From an uncultured Halomonas sp. (GTDB taxonomy: Bacteria > Pseudomonadota > Gammaproteobacteria > Pseudomonadales > Halomonadaceae): a stretch of DNA of 64,000 nucleotides. Under the pieces are notes generated by a model that was not told the DNA's origin, did no database searches, and saw only the letters and a program-made list of their open reading frames with translations. The stretch covers positions 241,269-305,268 of the forward strand of contig NZ_CANLFS010000002.1 in NCBI RefSeq assembly GCF_947490095.1, written 5' to 3'. Below, in pieces: positions 54,071 through 63,908 of this stretch (its first letter is position 1; each line of letters opens with the position of its first letter). Made by a program: the position numbers and the translations under genes.

Positions 54071-55090
54071 ATGGATACGCGGCGCTGGCTGGTGGTAAGC
54101 GAGGGGGCGCGGCCGACCGAGGATATTTACTTTCTCGCGTCGGTCGCGCCCCTTCTGCGTTCTCAGGGCCACGATGTGGGGCGGCTGGATGTGCGGGGCT
54201 GGCGGTGGCGGCTGGCACGCTGGGTGTTGTCACGCCAGCTGGGGGCCAACCTGGTGCTGGCGCGTACCCTGCCCGAGCGCTCGCTGCGCTGGCTGGAGCG
54301 TGAACGAGGCCGGTTCGGCCGCATCCTCTATCTGGTCGACGATGACCTGGCGGCGGCGGGGAGCGACATGACCCTGCCGGATGCCTACCGAGGGCGCATG
54401 GCCCGAGCCGCCGTCCAGCAGCCCCGGCTCCTGGCGCTGGCCGATGAGGTAGTGGCCTGCAGTCCCTCGCTGGCCGAGCCGCTGCGGGAGCGCCACGACA
54501 AGGTGCGGGTGATGACGCCGCCGCTTATCGCGCCGCTGCCATCGCTTGAGCATGTCGCGCAGGGCCCGTCGGCGGAACGGCCGTGGCGCCTCGGCTTCTA
54601 TGGCACCCGCGCGCACCTGGCCGACCTCGCACATATCGCCCCGGCCCTCGAGGCCCTGCAGGCGGAGCGGGAAGATACCGAGCTCGAGCTGATGCTCGGC
54701 GAGCATGCGCCGCCGGCGTTGGCGAATCTTCCCCGAACACGCTGCCCGGCGCCGCTGGCCTGGCAGAAGTTCCGCGACTATCAGGCCGAGCGGCGGATGC
54801 ATATCGGCCTGGCACCGCTACTCGAGACGCCGTTCAATCGCGGCAAGTCGTTTATCAAGTTCCTGGATATCGCGGCCATGGGCGGGGTAGGGATCTATGC
54901 CAATCGCGCCCCCTATACCGAGATCGTCGAGCACGGTGTCAACGGTCTGCTGGTGGATGACGACCCCGGCGAGTGGCGGCGCTGTTTACGCTGGCTGCTG
55001 GAACACCCGGGGGAGGCTCGCCGGATGGCACATGCCGCCGCAGAGACGGCGCGGCGGCATGTGTTGCGAGAGCCCAATATCGGCGATTAG
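54071..55090 (+). CDS. Glycosyltransferase (GT-B fold)
   Basis: 339 residues from ATG 54071; the GTG at 54062 leaves almost no room for a ribosome-binding site. WRLGFYGTRAHLADLAHIAP opens the donor domain. SFIKFLDIAAMGGVGIYANR and YTEIVEHGVNGLLVDDDPGE are the donor-binding and phosphate regions of GT4-type enzymes. The N-terminal half is short and arginine-rich (LVLARTLPERSLRWLERERG). It is the last gene of the plus-strand sugar group before a terminator. Confidence 0.75.
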   Translation: MDTRRWLVVSEGARPTEDIYFLASVAPLLRSQGHDVGRLDVRGWRWRLARWVLSRQLGANLVLARTLPERSLRWLERERGRFGRILYLVDDDLAAAGSDMTLPDAYRGRMARAAVQQPRLLALADEVVACSPSLAEPLRERHDKVRVMTPPLIAPLPSLEHVAQGPSAERPWRLGFYGTRAHLADLAHIAPALEALQAEREDTELELMLGEHAPPALANLPRTRCPAPLAWQKFRDYQAERRMHIGLAPLLETPFNRGKSFIKFLDIAAMGGVGIYANRAPYTEIVEHGVNGLLVDDDPGEWRRCLRWLLEHPGEARRMAHAAAETARRHVLREPNIGD

Positions 55091-55130
55091 GTGCCACGGG
55101 ATAGTGGTAGTGAGCGCCGGGTGGAGGCGT

Positions 55131-55170
55131 AAAAAAACCGGCCGGGCACGCGAGGCGTGTCCGGCCGGTT
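55131..55170 (-). terminator. Rho-independent terminator for the Hint-domain gene
   Basis: Stem AACCGGCCGGGCACG (55136-55150) and CGTGTCCGGCCGGTT (55156-55170), one wobble pair, loop CGAGG. On the minus strand it is followed by a run of seven T (A-run 55131-55137), the standard intrinsic terminator form. It may also slow plus-strand transcripts from the glycosyltransferase. Confidence 0.85.
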
Positions 55171-55213
55171 AATTCTGTCAGCTAACTTGCACGGCTAAGG
55201 CCGAAGCCTGGGC

Positions 55214-56479
55214 TTAGGCCGTCTTGGCGGCGTAAAGCGCATCCTCGATGTTCAGCTGCTGGCGAACGGAGAGCGGCAACAGGCGACGCGAGGCGATGCG
55301 GTGGCGGGGCATCTCGACGATGCGGGTCTCGTTGCCGTAGAGCGCCACGTACTCGGCATAGTTGTCGAAGGCCTGACGGTCGATATAGTCGACGTAGGTC
55401 TCGGCCGGGGTGCCGTTGGCGATGATCACCTCGTGGTTTTCGGTCTCCACGTGGTAGTAGGTGACGATGGCGGGCAGTTCCTGGCTCGGCACGAAACGAA
55501 TGGTGTCGTGGTTGACCAGCACGCCGGCGTTGATCACCAGGTCATCGATGATCAGGCCATGGCCCGCGGTCAGGGTCAGGTCCTGGCTGGGGATGTTGTC
55601 ACCCAGCGCGCCCTGGGCAACGCGTACCGCCTGGAACTTCTCGCCCGCCGCCACGGGGCGCAGGCTCTGACGGCCGATCCACTTCACGGCAACGGTCTCG
55701 CCGCTGGCGGTCAGGATGCTGTCGCCGATGGCCAGTGTCTCGACGGTGGTTTCACCCTCGGGAGTGGCGATCAGGGTGCCGGCGGCGAAGCAGACCGGTT
55801 CACCGGGGAAGGTGAAGCCTTCATTGGCCAAGTCATTGTTGATTTCTCTGTTGCTTCTGCCGCCGACCCAGTCATCATACTCCTGCTGGGTCATAGGGAT
55901 CTTGGCGGTGACGCTTGTTTTGAGCACACCCAAACCGCCGCCTTTGAGGTGAAGGGCGTTGTCGCGGTAGGCATCTGTAAAGAGCCCATCATCCAGTTCC
56001 CAGCCGCCTTTGCTTAGGTTCAGCTGGTCGCCGGCCTTGGCGCCGGTAACGTCGAAGTTAATGCCGCTCAGCAGGCCGACGGTGGGGGGATCGTAGTTGA
56101 AGGTGCCGGGCGCCTCATCGGTAAATTCGACGGAGTACTTGTTCAACCCGTCGAGTGCGCTGATTGTGGACGCATCATAGTTAATGGTGCTGTCGCCTCC
56201 AACCTTGAACTTCGTGCTGCTCAGAGCCGTGACATTGAGCAAGCCCTGGCTAAGCGTCAGTTCGCCGCCGTTGGTGGCGGTAAAGGTAGGCTCTGCGAGA
56301 GCCTTAATATCCAGAATGCTATTGATGTCTGCCTGGACGCCGTCGACGATCAGCTCCCTTTCGCCTGTGCCAATCGCGCTGATTTCGACGAGGTTATTGG
56401 AATCTGGGTTCGCATTGTCCGCGTTAATGGTCTGCGAGCCATTGTCAAGCAGATTGATATCGATCGGTTCTGACGCCAT
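55214..56479 (-). CDS. Hint-domain (hedgehog/intein-like) protein with beta-rich N-terminal region
   Basis: 421 residues. The first 195 or so are Asn/Asp/Thr/Leu-rich, acidic and beta-forming (NGGELTLSQGLLNVTALSST), like a surface or exported repeat region. At about 229 begins a Hint domain: VCFAAGTLIATPEGETTVET with the nucleophilic Cys, LTAGHGLIID with a His, and IVEMPRHRIAS near the end. Hint domains cleave or ligate the peptide chain at their Cys. No classical signal peptide; a type I or other export route is possible. It has its own leader and terminator. Confidence 0.75.
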   Translation of the reverse strand: MASEPIDINLLDNGSQTINADNANPDSNNLVEISAIGTGERELIVDGVQADINSILDIKALAEPTFTATNGGELTLSQGLLNVTALSSTKFKVGGDSTINYDASTISALDGLNKYSVEFTDEAPGTFNYDPPTVGLLSGINFDVTGAKAGDQLNLSKGGWELDDGLFTDAYRDNALHLKGGGLGVLKTSVTAKIPMTQQEYDDWVGGRSNREINNDLANEGFTFPGEPVCFAAGTLIATPEGETTVETLAIGDSILTASGETVAVKWIGRQSLRPVAAGEKFQAVRVAQGALGDNIPSQDLTLTAGHGLIIDDLVINAGVLVNHDTIRFVPSQELPAIVTYYHVETENHEVIIANGTPAETYVDYIDRQAFDNYAEYVALYGNETRIVEMPRHRIASRRLLPLSVRQQLNIEDALYAAKTA

Positions 56480-56877
56480 TTTTTGATTCCCCTGGATGTG
56501 CGAGCTGGTTGGTGATGCAGGTAAAAAAACGGTTAGGCCATTAACGTTTTTTCTACGTTTTTCTCATTTTGGCCTGCATTTCCTTATTTTCTGCAGAAGT
56601 ATATTACGATACAGGCCGCTTTTCTTGCGTCAAGTCAAATTCGCGAGTCTCGTCGCGCTTTGCGGTGTTTTTTCGTTGCATGGCCAATAGGAAGGATGAT
56701 ATTCGCGAGGGGCGGGGGTGCTGGCGGCGGCGGAGGGGGATCGGGTTGGTGCGATCAGGCTGGCGATGCAGTCTCTTATATCCTTATAGGGAATAAAAAG
56801 ATCAAAATATATTCTTTTCCAGTATTTGGGGTGGGCGTTACTCTAGCCATAACCCCATCGACCGAAAGGAATCACCC
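56480..56877. other. Divergent leader between Hint gene and cysH
   Basis: About 400 bp between divergently transcribed genes, so promoters for both should lie here. A+T-rich stretches occur at about 56520-56640 and 56765-56830. No coding region recognised and no box pair I can defend. AAGGAA lies ten bases before the cysH start. Confidence 0.5.
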
Positions 56878-57585
56878 ATGGCGTTATCGGCCCTACGCAA
56901 CGAGATCGACGCCGACCAGGCCAGTGTGCTGCTGGAGTCGGCCTCGGCCGAGGCTCGCGTCGGGTGGGCGCTCGAGAACCTGCCCGGTAGCTTCGTCCTA
57001 AGCTCCAGTTTCGGCATCCAGTCCGCCGTGCTGCTCCATCTGGCGACCCGCATCGACCCTGAGATGCCGGTGCTGCTGGTGGATACCGGCTATCTGTTTC
57101 CCGAGACCTATCGTTTCGTCGATTCGCTGGTCGAGCGCCTGAACCTCAACCTGAAGGTGGCGCGGCCGACGCTTTCCCCGGGGCACCTGGAGATGCGCCA
57201 TGGCAAGCTCTGGGAGCAGGGGCTGGAGGGGCTGACGCAGTATAATCAGTTGATGAAGGTCGAACCCATGGAGCGCATGCTCGATGCCCTGAACGTGGGC
57301 ACCTGGTTCGCCGGCCTGCGCCGCCAGCAGTCCGGCTCCCGGGAGCAGCGCCCGGTGGTGGAGCAGCGCCATGACGGCCGCTTCAAGGTCTATCCGTTGA
57401 TCGACTGGCATAGCCGGGATGTATACCGTTATCTTACCGAGCACAACCTGCCTTATCATCCGCTGTGGGAACAGGGGTATGCCTCGGTGGGCGATTGGCA
57501 CACCAGCCAGCCTCTCCAGGCCGGCATGCGGGAAGAAGATACTCGTTTCAATGGCCTGCAGCGCGAGTGTGGGCTTCACCTCTGA
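56878..57585 (+). CDS. cysH: Phosphoadenylyl-sulfate reductase
   Basis: 235 residues. It reduces PAPS to sulfite with thioredoxin. [20 protein letters not shown] is the PP-loop-like binding site; [11 protein letters not shown] and [14 protein letters not shown] are typical; the catalytic cysteine is in the C-terminal ECGLH. The additional cysteine pairs of iron-sulfur APS reductases are absent, which fits the E. coli PAPS type and the presence of an APS kinase in cysNC. Opposite in use to the sulfotransferases, which also draw on PAPS. Confidence 0.93.
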   Translation: MALSALRNEIDADQASVLLESASAEARVGWALENLPGSFVLSSSFGIQSAVLLHLATRIDPEMPVLLVDTGYLFPETYRFVDSLVERLNLNLKVARPTLSPGHLEMRHGKLWEQGLEGLTQYNQLMKVEPMERMLDALNVGTWFAGLRRQQSGSREQRPVVEQRHDGRFKVYPLIDWHSRDVYRYLTEHNLPYHPLWEQGYASVGDWHTSQPLQAGMREEDTRFNGLQRECGLHL

Positions 57586-57594
57586 CCCGGCGAA

Positions 57595-57756
<162 letters not shown>

Positions 57757-57757
<1 letters not shown>

Positions 57758-59481
57758 TAGAACGGAAAGACGATGGGCGTTAGCACCAGTACGCCGGCGG
57801 AGTAGGTGAGGCTGACGGGTAGGCCGGTCTGGAGGAAGTCCTGGATGCGGTAGCGGCCGGGGGAGTAGACCATCAGGTGGGTCTGGTAGCCGTAGGGAAT
57901 CAGGAAGCAGGCGCTGGCGCCATAGGCCACGGCCATGATGAAGGGCATGGGGTCGGCGCCGAAGGCCTGGGCGGTAGTCCAGGCCACCGGGAAGGCCAGG
58001 GCCGCGGCGGCGTTGTTGGTCACGGTCTCGGTGAGCAGCAGCGTCATCAGGTAGCAGCCGATGAAGGCGGCGTAGACCCCGTAGCCGGCGAACAGCGTCT
58101 GCATGCCGTGGGCGAGCAGGGCGGCGGCGCCGGAACTCTCCAGCCCCTGGGCGATGGCCAGGGCCGAGCCGATGATCAGCCAGAGCTCGAAGGGGAAGCG
58201 CCGACGCAGCTCGGCGGGGCTCAGGATCTTGCCGGCCAGCAGCCCGGCCATCAGCACTAACAAGCCATGAAACAGCGGCAGCAGCTCCGCGGCGGCCAGG
58301 CCGATTACCGCGGTGAAGCCGGCCAGGGTCAGCACGCTCTCGGTGCGCTTGAGCTGGGGGCGCTTGAAGCTGCCGCTGAGCAGATGGAAGTTGCGTTCGA
58401 TATTGCGGTGCTGGCGGAAGTCGCTGCCCACCGCCAGTATCAGGCAGTCGCCCACGCGCAGCGGAATATGCCCGAGCTGGCCCTCCAGGCGCTTGCCGCC
58501 ACGGCGAATCCCCACCACCCCGGCGTTGAACATGCTCCGAAAATCGACATCCTGCAGCGTCTGGCCGGCCAGTTCCGATTCATGAGACACCACCACTTCC
58601 ACCAGGTTGGTGGCCAGCAGGTCATCGGCCTGGTTGCCGAACAGCTTGAGCCCGGGGAAGCGCTGCAGCGCCTGTACCTTACCCACCTCGCCGGTAAACA
58701 CCAGGGTGTCGTGGGCCTGGAGGATTTCTTCGGGGCCGACCGGGCTGATCAGGCGCCCCTCCCGCTCGACCTCCATCAGATAGAGGCCCTCCAGGCTACG
58801 CAGATCATTCTCCTCGATGCTCTTGCCGATCAGGTCGGAGCCGGCCTCCAGGTCGGCGGCCAGGAAGTAGGAGAGCTTGTCCGCGGTGTCTTCGGGGGGG
58901 TGGGCCGGCAGCCGCTGGGCTCGCCACAGCAATACGCCGAAGGTAAGCAGCGCCACGGGGATGCCCACCAGGCTGAACTGGAACATGCCCAGCTCGAAGC
59001 CGCCGCTGCCCAGGGCGAAGGAGTTGACCACCAGGTTGGTAGAGGTGCCCACCAGGGTGGTCACGCCGCCCAGGATCGAGGCGTAGGAGAGCGGGATCAG
59101 CAACCGCGACGGGGCGATGCGCTTCTGGCGCGAGATGGCGCCCAGGAAGGCCGCCACCACCGCGGTGTTGTTGAGAAACGCCGAGAGCACGGCGCTGGCG
59201 GCCATCAGCCGCGCGGTGGCGGTTTTCTCGTTGCCCCTGAGCAGGCGTTGGGAGAGCCAGTCGAGCAGCGGGGTGCGTTCCAGCGCCAGGGAGACGAGCA
59301 GCAACAGCAGCAGGGTGGCCAGGGCCGGGTTGGTGTACTGGGCCAGCAGCGTGGGGGCGTCTACCAGGCCCAGCAGCAGATAGGCACCGGCCAGGCTGAC
59401 GAAGGCGATGGCGGGGCGCACCAGGCCGCTGATCAGCAGGCCGACGAGTCCGGCAATGGAGATGAGTACTGCCCAGGTCAT
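57757..59481 (-). CDS. SLC13/DASS-type permease with two TrkA-C domains, likely sulfate importer
   Basis: 574 residues. Hydrophobic segments fill about 1-190 and 390-574, with two cytoplasmic RCK_C/TrkA-C domains between (LIGKSIEENDLRSLEGLYLM; LAGQTLQDVDFRSMFNAGVV). SASxx-type half-helices are seen as AFLNNTAVVAAFLG and TETVTNNAAAALAFPVAW, the NNT/NNA motifs of DASS carriers, and GTSTNLVVNS. Such proteins transport sulfate or dicarboxylates with sodium. Position between cysH and cysD favours sulfate. It is opposite in strand to the cys genes. Confidence 0.82.
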
Positions 59482-59632
59482 CGGGGTCGTCCTTGAAGGC
59501 TCGAAAAAAGAAGAATAGGGGGTACGACTTGTGGGATTCTACGTGGGCTTTTATGATGATGTCGATAAAGCGCTTTGGATATTTGAGGTTCTGCCATAAA
59601 AATCACGGTAAACCAAAGAGTTAGGCGCGTTG

Positions 59633-60433
59633 ATGAGCACTAAACATTTAACGCCCGAAGAGCTTAACAAGCGCCGGATAGGGGCGGTCAGGCGGCGTCT
59701 GGATGGCCAGACCGTGGCCGTGGCCGCCAAGCAGACGGGCCTGTCGGCGCCCACCGTCTCGGCGGCGTGGAAGGCGTTTCGCGAGGGCGGCTGGGCGGCG
59801 GTGCCGGTGCGCCCGCGGGGCCGCAAGGCCGGCCAGGCGGCGCGGCTGGACGGCGCGGCGCAGCAGGCGTTGGTGGCGTGGCTGGCCGAGCCGGCACCGG
59901 CGGGGGAACCCGCCTGGAGCAGCGCGGGGCTCGCCGCGGCGCTGGCGCCGCAGGGCCATGAGGTCTCCTCTAGGGCCATCGAGCACTGGCTCGAGGCCCG
60001 GGATCTCAAGCCGGCACCGCTGGTGCTGGAGGGGCTCAAGCGCCGCCGCTCCACCGCCGGGCGCTGGTTTCGCCAGCGGGTAGAGCCGACGCTCGAGCGG
60101 GTAAGTCGTGCCGGTGGCGTCGTCTGGCAGGGGGGCGTGCGCGTCTCGACCCCGGGTGAGGCCGTCGCCGGCGAGCCTCGCCGCTACCAGCTCTATCTGC
60201 ATGGCAAGCGCGGCAGGCTCTATAGTCGCTGCCTCGCCGCACCGCCCAAGGCCGACGACTACCTGGCCATGTTCGAGCGGCTGCTCGACCAGGCCGCCGG
60301 CAAGCCGGTGGCGCTGATCTTTCATGGCGCCTGTTTCGACCCGGTGCCGGAGGTCGGGCGGTGGCTCGCGCGAAACCCGGCGCTGGAGCTTGTGGTGGTG
60401 CCACCGGACACAGCCCGGAGCCTTAAGGCTTAA
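59633..60433 (+). CDS. IS630-transposase-derived HTH protein, probably domesticated
   Basis: 266 residues. An N-terminal HTH ([39 protein letters not shown]) and winged helix ([14 protein letters not shown]) match IS630-family transposases. The C-terminal part ([48 protein letters not shown]) follows the IS630 DDE fold, but the first catalytic Asp is replaced (VVWQGG), the second is not where LILDNA would have it, and the final Glu region is absent. Catalysis is therefore unlikely. Lying in the cys locus, it may be a regulator. A TTG at 59630 precedes the ATG. Confidence 0.65.
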   Translation: MSTKHLTPEELNKRRIGAVRRRLDGQTVAVAAKQTGLSAPTVSAAWKAFREGGWAAVPVRPRGRKAGQAARLDGAAQQALVAWLAEPAPAGEPAWSSAGLAAALAPQGHEVSSRAIEHWLEARDLKPAPLVLEGLKRRRSTAGRWFRQRVEPTLERVSRAGGVVWQGGVRVSTPGEAVAGEPRRYQLYLHGKRGRLYSRCLAAPPKADDYLAMFERLLDQAAGKPVALIFHGACFDPVPEVGRWLARNPALELVVVPPDTARSLKA

Positions 60434-60572
60434 GCTTTAAGCCGTACGCCGTACGCTTTACGAAACCCCAACACCAGGTTTCTAGGGGTTATGCCGCGAA
60501 GCGGCAGACTTACAGCTTAAAGCTTACGGCTTACAGCGTCACAGATGGCTTACAGCATCACAGATGGCTTCC
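60421..60572. repeat. Heptamer and hairpin repeats upstream of cysD
   Basis: CTTAAGG, CTTAAGC, TTTAAGC, CGTACGC twice, then a perfect TGCCGC-GAA-GCGGCA hairpin at 60492-60506, then TACAGCT, TAAAGCT, TACGGCT and TACAGCG, then two direct copies of TCACAGATGGCTT. The array begins inside the stop region of the HTH gene and runs to the cysD leader. Confidence 0.85.
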
Positions 60573-60603
60573 AGCTATTTACATAACCAAGGACCAAAAA
60601 CCA

Positions 60604-61506
60604 ATGACGACATTGACGCACCTCGAAAAGCTCGAGGCCGAGAGTATCCAGATCATGCGCGAGGTGGTCGCCGAGACGGAGAATCCGGTGATGCTCTACT
60701 CGGTGGGCAAGGACAGCGCGGTGATGCTGCACCTGGCGCGCAAGGCCTTCGCGCCGGGGCCGCCCCCGTTCCCGCTGCTGCACGTGGATACGCGCTGGAA
60801 GTTCCGCGCCATGTACGACTTCCGTGACCAGATGGCCAAGGAAGTGGGCATGGACCTGCTGGTGCATATCAACCCCGAGGGCATCGAGAAGGATATCAAT
60901 CCCTTCACCCACGGGTCGGCTATCCATACCGATGTGATGAAGACCGAGGGCCTGAAGCAGGCGCTGGATCACTACGGCTTCGATGCCGCCTTCGGCGGTG
61001 CCCGCCGCGACGAGGAGAAGTCCCGCGCCAAGGAGCGTGTGTTCTCCTTCCGCACCGCCCAGCACCGCTGGGACCCGAAGAATCAGCGTCCCGAGCTGTG
61101 GCAGCTGTATAACACCCGCAAGCACAAGGGCGAGTCGATCCGCGTCTTCCCGCTCTCCAACTGGACCGAGCTGGATATCTGGCAGTACATCTACCTGCAG
61201 AGCATCCCGATCGTGCCGCTGTATTACTCCGCCGAGCGTCCGGTGGTCGAGCGCGACGGCGCCCTGATCATGGTCGACGACGAGCGCATGCCGCTGGAGC
61301 CCGGCGAGGTGCCGATGATGCGCAACGTGCGCTTCCGCACCCTGGGCTGCTACCCGCTGACCGGCGCCATCGAATCCGACGCCGACACCCTGCCCGATAT
61401 CATCCAGGAAATGCTGCTGACCAAGACCTCCGAGCGCCAGGGCCGGGTCATCGACCATGACAGCGCCGCCTCGATGGAAAAGAAAAAGCAGGAGGGGTAT
61501 TTCTAG
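60604..61506 (+). CDS. cysD: Sulfate adenylyltransferase subunit 2
   Basis: 300 residues, usual length. With the CysN GTPase it makes adenylyl sulfate from ATP and sulfate. [20 protein letters not shown] is the PP-loop; [40 protein letters not shown] and [20 protein letters not shown] are family hallmarks. AAGGA lies upstream. A four-helix-bundle gene and heptamer repeats now separate it from cysNC, where the two subunits are normally adjacent. Confidence 0.95.
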   Translation: MTTLTHLEKLEAESIQIMREVVAETENPVMLYSVGKDSAVMLHLARKAFAPGPPPFPLLHVDTRWKFRAMYDFRDQMAKEVGMDLLVHINPEGIEKDINPFTHGSAIHTDVMKTEGLKQALDHYGFDAAFGGARRDEEKSRAKERVFSFRTAQHRWDPKNQRPELWQLYNTRKHKGESIRVFPLSNWTELDIWQYIYLQSIPIVPLYYSAERPVVERDGALIMVDDERMPLEPGEVPMMRNVRFRTLGCYPLTGAIESDADTLPDIIQEMLLTKTSERQGRVIDHDSAASMEKKKQEGYF

Positions 61507-61572
61507 GCGCGGTGCGCCTAGAAGAGCCGTAAGCCCTACGCTGTAAGCTGTACGAACCTTACGGCTTGCAAG
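61504..61572. repeat. Left heptamer arm and hairpin of the second four-helix-bundle element
   Basis: A perfect TAGGCGC-GGT-GCGCCTA hairpin at 61504-61520, which includes the cysD stop, then GCCGTAA, GCCCTAC, GCTGTAA, GCTGTAC (61526-61553) and one inverted unit TTACGGC (61559-61565). Confidence 0.9.
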
Positions 61573-61582
61573 GGTGGCGGCC

Positions 61583-61942
61583 ATGAACTTCGAGAAACTG
61601 CGGGTGTGGAAGCGTTCGGCCAGGCTGTCGGCCGAACTCTATAAAGCGATGCGGGATCTGCGCGATTTCGGATTCAAGGATCAGATCACGAGATCCGGGC
61701 TATCCATACCCAGCAACATTGCCGAAGGGATGACACGCTATACCACCAGGGACAAACGGCACTTTCTGATTATTGCGCGAGGTTCATGTTCCGAACTGCG
61801 AACGCAGATCTATATCGGCATGGATATCGACTACATAGATGCCCAGCAAGGTCGACGCTGGCTGCAGGAGACCCGAGACATATCCTCGATGCTCCACGGC
61901 CTCATCACCTCGCTGGACAACGAAGATTCAGCTAATGGCTAG
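61583..61942 (+). CDS. Four-helix-bundle protein (S23/IVP-like), second copy
   Basis: 119 residues from the ATG at 61583; a GTG at 61574 would add three. Family blocks [32 protein letters not shown] and [17 protein letters not shown] match the copy at 34839, though the two differ widely elsewhere, so they are not a recent duplicate. It sits between cysD and cysNC, bracketed by inverted arrays of GTAAGC-type heptamers. No role in sulfate activation is expected. Probably part of the repeat element itself. Confidence 0.85.
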   Translation: MNFEKLRVWKRSARLSAELYKAMRDLRDFGFKDQITRSGLSIPSNIAEGMTRYTTRDKRHFLIIARGSCSELRTQIYIGMDIDYIDAQQGRRWLQETRDISSMLHGLITSLDNEDSANG

Positions 61943-61955
61943 GGGCTGGTTTTAC

Positions 61956-61986
61956 TTACAGCTTACGGCTTACAGCTTACAGCTTA
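61956..61986. repeat. Right heptamer arm of the second four-helix-bundle element
   Basis: TTACAGC, TTACGGC, TTACAGC, TTACAGC and TTA: the reverse complement of the GCYGTAA units on the left side of the gene. It ends a dozen bases before cysNC. Confidence 0.92.
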
Positions 61987-61998
61987 GAAAGGTTAGTC

Positions 61999-63903
61999 AT
62001 GGCACATTCATCCGACATGATCGCCGGCGACATCGAGGGTTACTTGAAGTCGCACGAACACAAGGGGCTGCTGCGGTTTATCACCTGCGGTAGCGTCGAT
62101 GACGGCAAGAGCACGCTGATCGGGCGCTTGCTGTTCGAGTCCAAGCTGCTGTTCGAAGACCAGCTGGCCGCCATCGAGGCGGATTCCAAGAAGTGGGGCA
62201 CCCAGGGCGGGGAGATGGACTTCGCGCTGCTGGTCGATGGCCTGGCCGCGGAGCGCGAGCAGGGCATCACCATCGATGTGGCCTATCGCTTCTTCTCCAC
62301 CGACAAGCGCAAGTTTATCGTCGCCGATACCCCGGGGCACGAGCAGTACACCCGCAACATGGTCACCGGTGCCTCCACGGCCGATGCCGCCATCCTGATG
62401 GTGGATGCGCGTCAGGGCATCCTGCCCCAGACCCGTCGCCACAGCTTCTTGATGTCGCTGATCGGCATGCGCCATATCGTGGTGGCCATCAACAAGATGG
62501 ACCTGGTGGACTACTCCAAGGAGCGCTTCGACGAGATCGTCGCCGAATACCGCGAGTTCGCCCAGCAGCTGGGCATCGAGGAGATCACCTTCATCCCGAT
62601 GTCGGCGCTGAAGGGCGATAACGTCATCGAGCCCAGTCCGCATATGCCCTGGTATCACGGCACGACGCTGATGGGCTATCTGGAGACCGTGGAGCTGGAT
62701 GAGGAGCGCCTGCAGAACCAGCCGTTCCGCATGCCGGTGCAGTGGGTCAACCGCCCGGACCTGGACTTCCGTGGCTTCAGCGGCATGATCGCCGGCGGCC
62801 GCATCAAGCCGGGCGACGAGATCCGCGTGCAGCCCTCCGGTCAGGCCAGCCGCATCAAGCGCATCTACACCTTCGATGGTGACCTGGACCAGGCGATTGC
62901 CGGCCAGTCGGTGACCCTGCTGCTGGAAGACGAGATCGATATCTCCCGCGGCGACGTGATCTCCGGCGTGGAGCAGCCCGCCGAGATCGCCGACCAGTTC
63001 GAGACCAGCCTGGTGTGGATGCATGATGAGCCGCTGCTGCCGGGGCGTCCCTATCTGATGAAGATCGGCACCCAGGCGGTATCGGCCACGGTCACCGACA
63101 TCAAGTATCAGGTCAACGTGAACACCCTGGAGCACACCGCCGCCAAGCAGCTCGACCTGAATGGCATCGGCATCTGCACCCTGAGCCTGAACAAGGCGGT
63201 GGCGTTCGATGCCTATCAGGGCAACGCCGATACCGGTGGCTACATCCTGATCGACCGGATGACCAACAACACCGTCGCCGCCGGCATGCTGAACTTCGCC
63301 CTGCGGCGCAGCCAGAATATCCATATGCAGCACGTGGATATCGATAAGCCGGCGCGGGCCCAGAACAAGGCGCAGCAGCCCGCGGTGCTGTGGTTCACCG
63401 GCCTGTCCGGTGCCGGCAAGTCGACCATCGCCAACCTGGTGGAGAAGAAACTCTACGCCGCCGGCCAGCACACCTACCTGCTGGATGGCGACAACGTGCG
63501 CCACGGCCTCAACCGCGACCTGGGCTTCACCGATGCCGACCGCGTCGAGAACATCCGCCGCGTGGGCGAAGTCGCCCGGCTGATGACCGACGCCGGCCTG
63601 ATCGTGCTGACGGCCTTTATCTCGCCGTTCCGCAGCGAGCGTCGCCTGGCCCGTGATCTGGTGGAAGACGGCGAATTTATCGAGATCTTCGTCGATACCC
63701 CGCTGAACGTCGCCGAGGACCGCGATCCCAAGGGGCTCTACAAGAAGGCGCGCCGCGGTGAGCTGAAGAACTTCACCGGCATCGACTCCGCCTACGAAGC
63801 CCCGGAAGCCCCGGACCTGCATCTCAAGACCACCGAGATGAGCAGCGACCAGGCCGCCGACGCCGTCATCGAACTGCTGCGTAAGCGACAACTGATCGTT
63901 TAA
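61999..63903 (+). CDS. cysNC: Bifunctional sulfate adenylyltransferase subunit 1 / adenylylsulfate kinase
   Basis: 634 residues. The GTPase half (about 20-450) has [19 protein letters not shown] (G1), [20 protein letters not shown] (G3) and [10 protein letters not shown] (G4). The APS kinase half (about 455-634) has [52 protein letters not shown] and the final kinase lid. It makes APS with CysD and then PAPS, the sulfate donor for both CysH and the four sulfotransferases here. AAAGG sits ahead of the ATG. Confidence 0.96.
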   Translation: MAHSSDMIAGDIEGYLKSHEHKGLLRFITCGSVDDGKSTLIGRLLFESKLLFEDQLAAIEADSKKWGTQGGEMDFALLVDGLAAEREQGITIDVAYRFFSTDKRKFIVADTPGHEQYTRNMVTGASTADAAILMVDARQGILPQTRRHSFLMSLIGMRHIVVAINKMDLVDYSKERFDEIVAEYREFAQQLGIEEITFIPMSALKGDNVIEPSPHMPWYHGTTLMGYLETVELDEERLQNQPFRMPVQWVNRPDLDFRGFSGMIAGGRIKPGDEIRVQPSGQASRIKRIYTFDGDLDQAIAGQSVTLLLEDEIDISRGDVISGVEQPAEIADQFETSLVWMHDEPLLPGRPYLMKIGTQAVSATVTDIKYQVNVNTLEHTAAKQLDLNGIGICTLSLNKAVAFDAYQGNADTGGYILIDRMTNNTVAAGMLNFALRRSQNIHMQHVDIDKPARAQNKAQQPAVLWFTGLSGAGKSTIANLVEKKLYAAGQHTYLLDGDNVRHGLNRDLGFTDADRVENIRRVGEVARLMTDAGLIVLTAFISPFRSERRLARDLVEDGEFIEIFVDTPLNVAEDRDPKGLYKKARRGELKNFTGIDSAYEAPEAPDLHLKTTEMSSDQAADAVIELLRKRQLIV

Positions 63904-63908
63904 CGGCG

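Noticed and set aside
55214..56479. Intein splitting a host gene
   Set aside because: There is no recognisable C-terminal extein after the Hint domain and the N-terminal part is not a known split enzyme.
58267..59496. Plus-strand frame of about 409 codons opposite the permease
   Set aside because: Shadow of the SLC13-type gene; the translation is Gln/His/Gly-rich with no motif.
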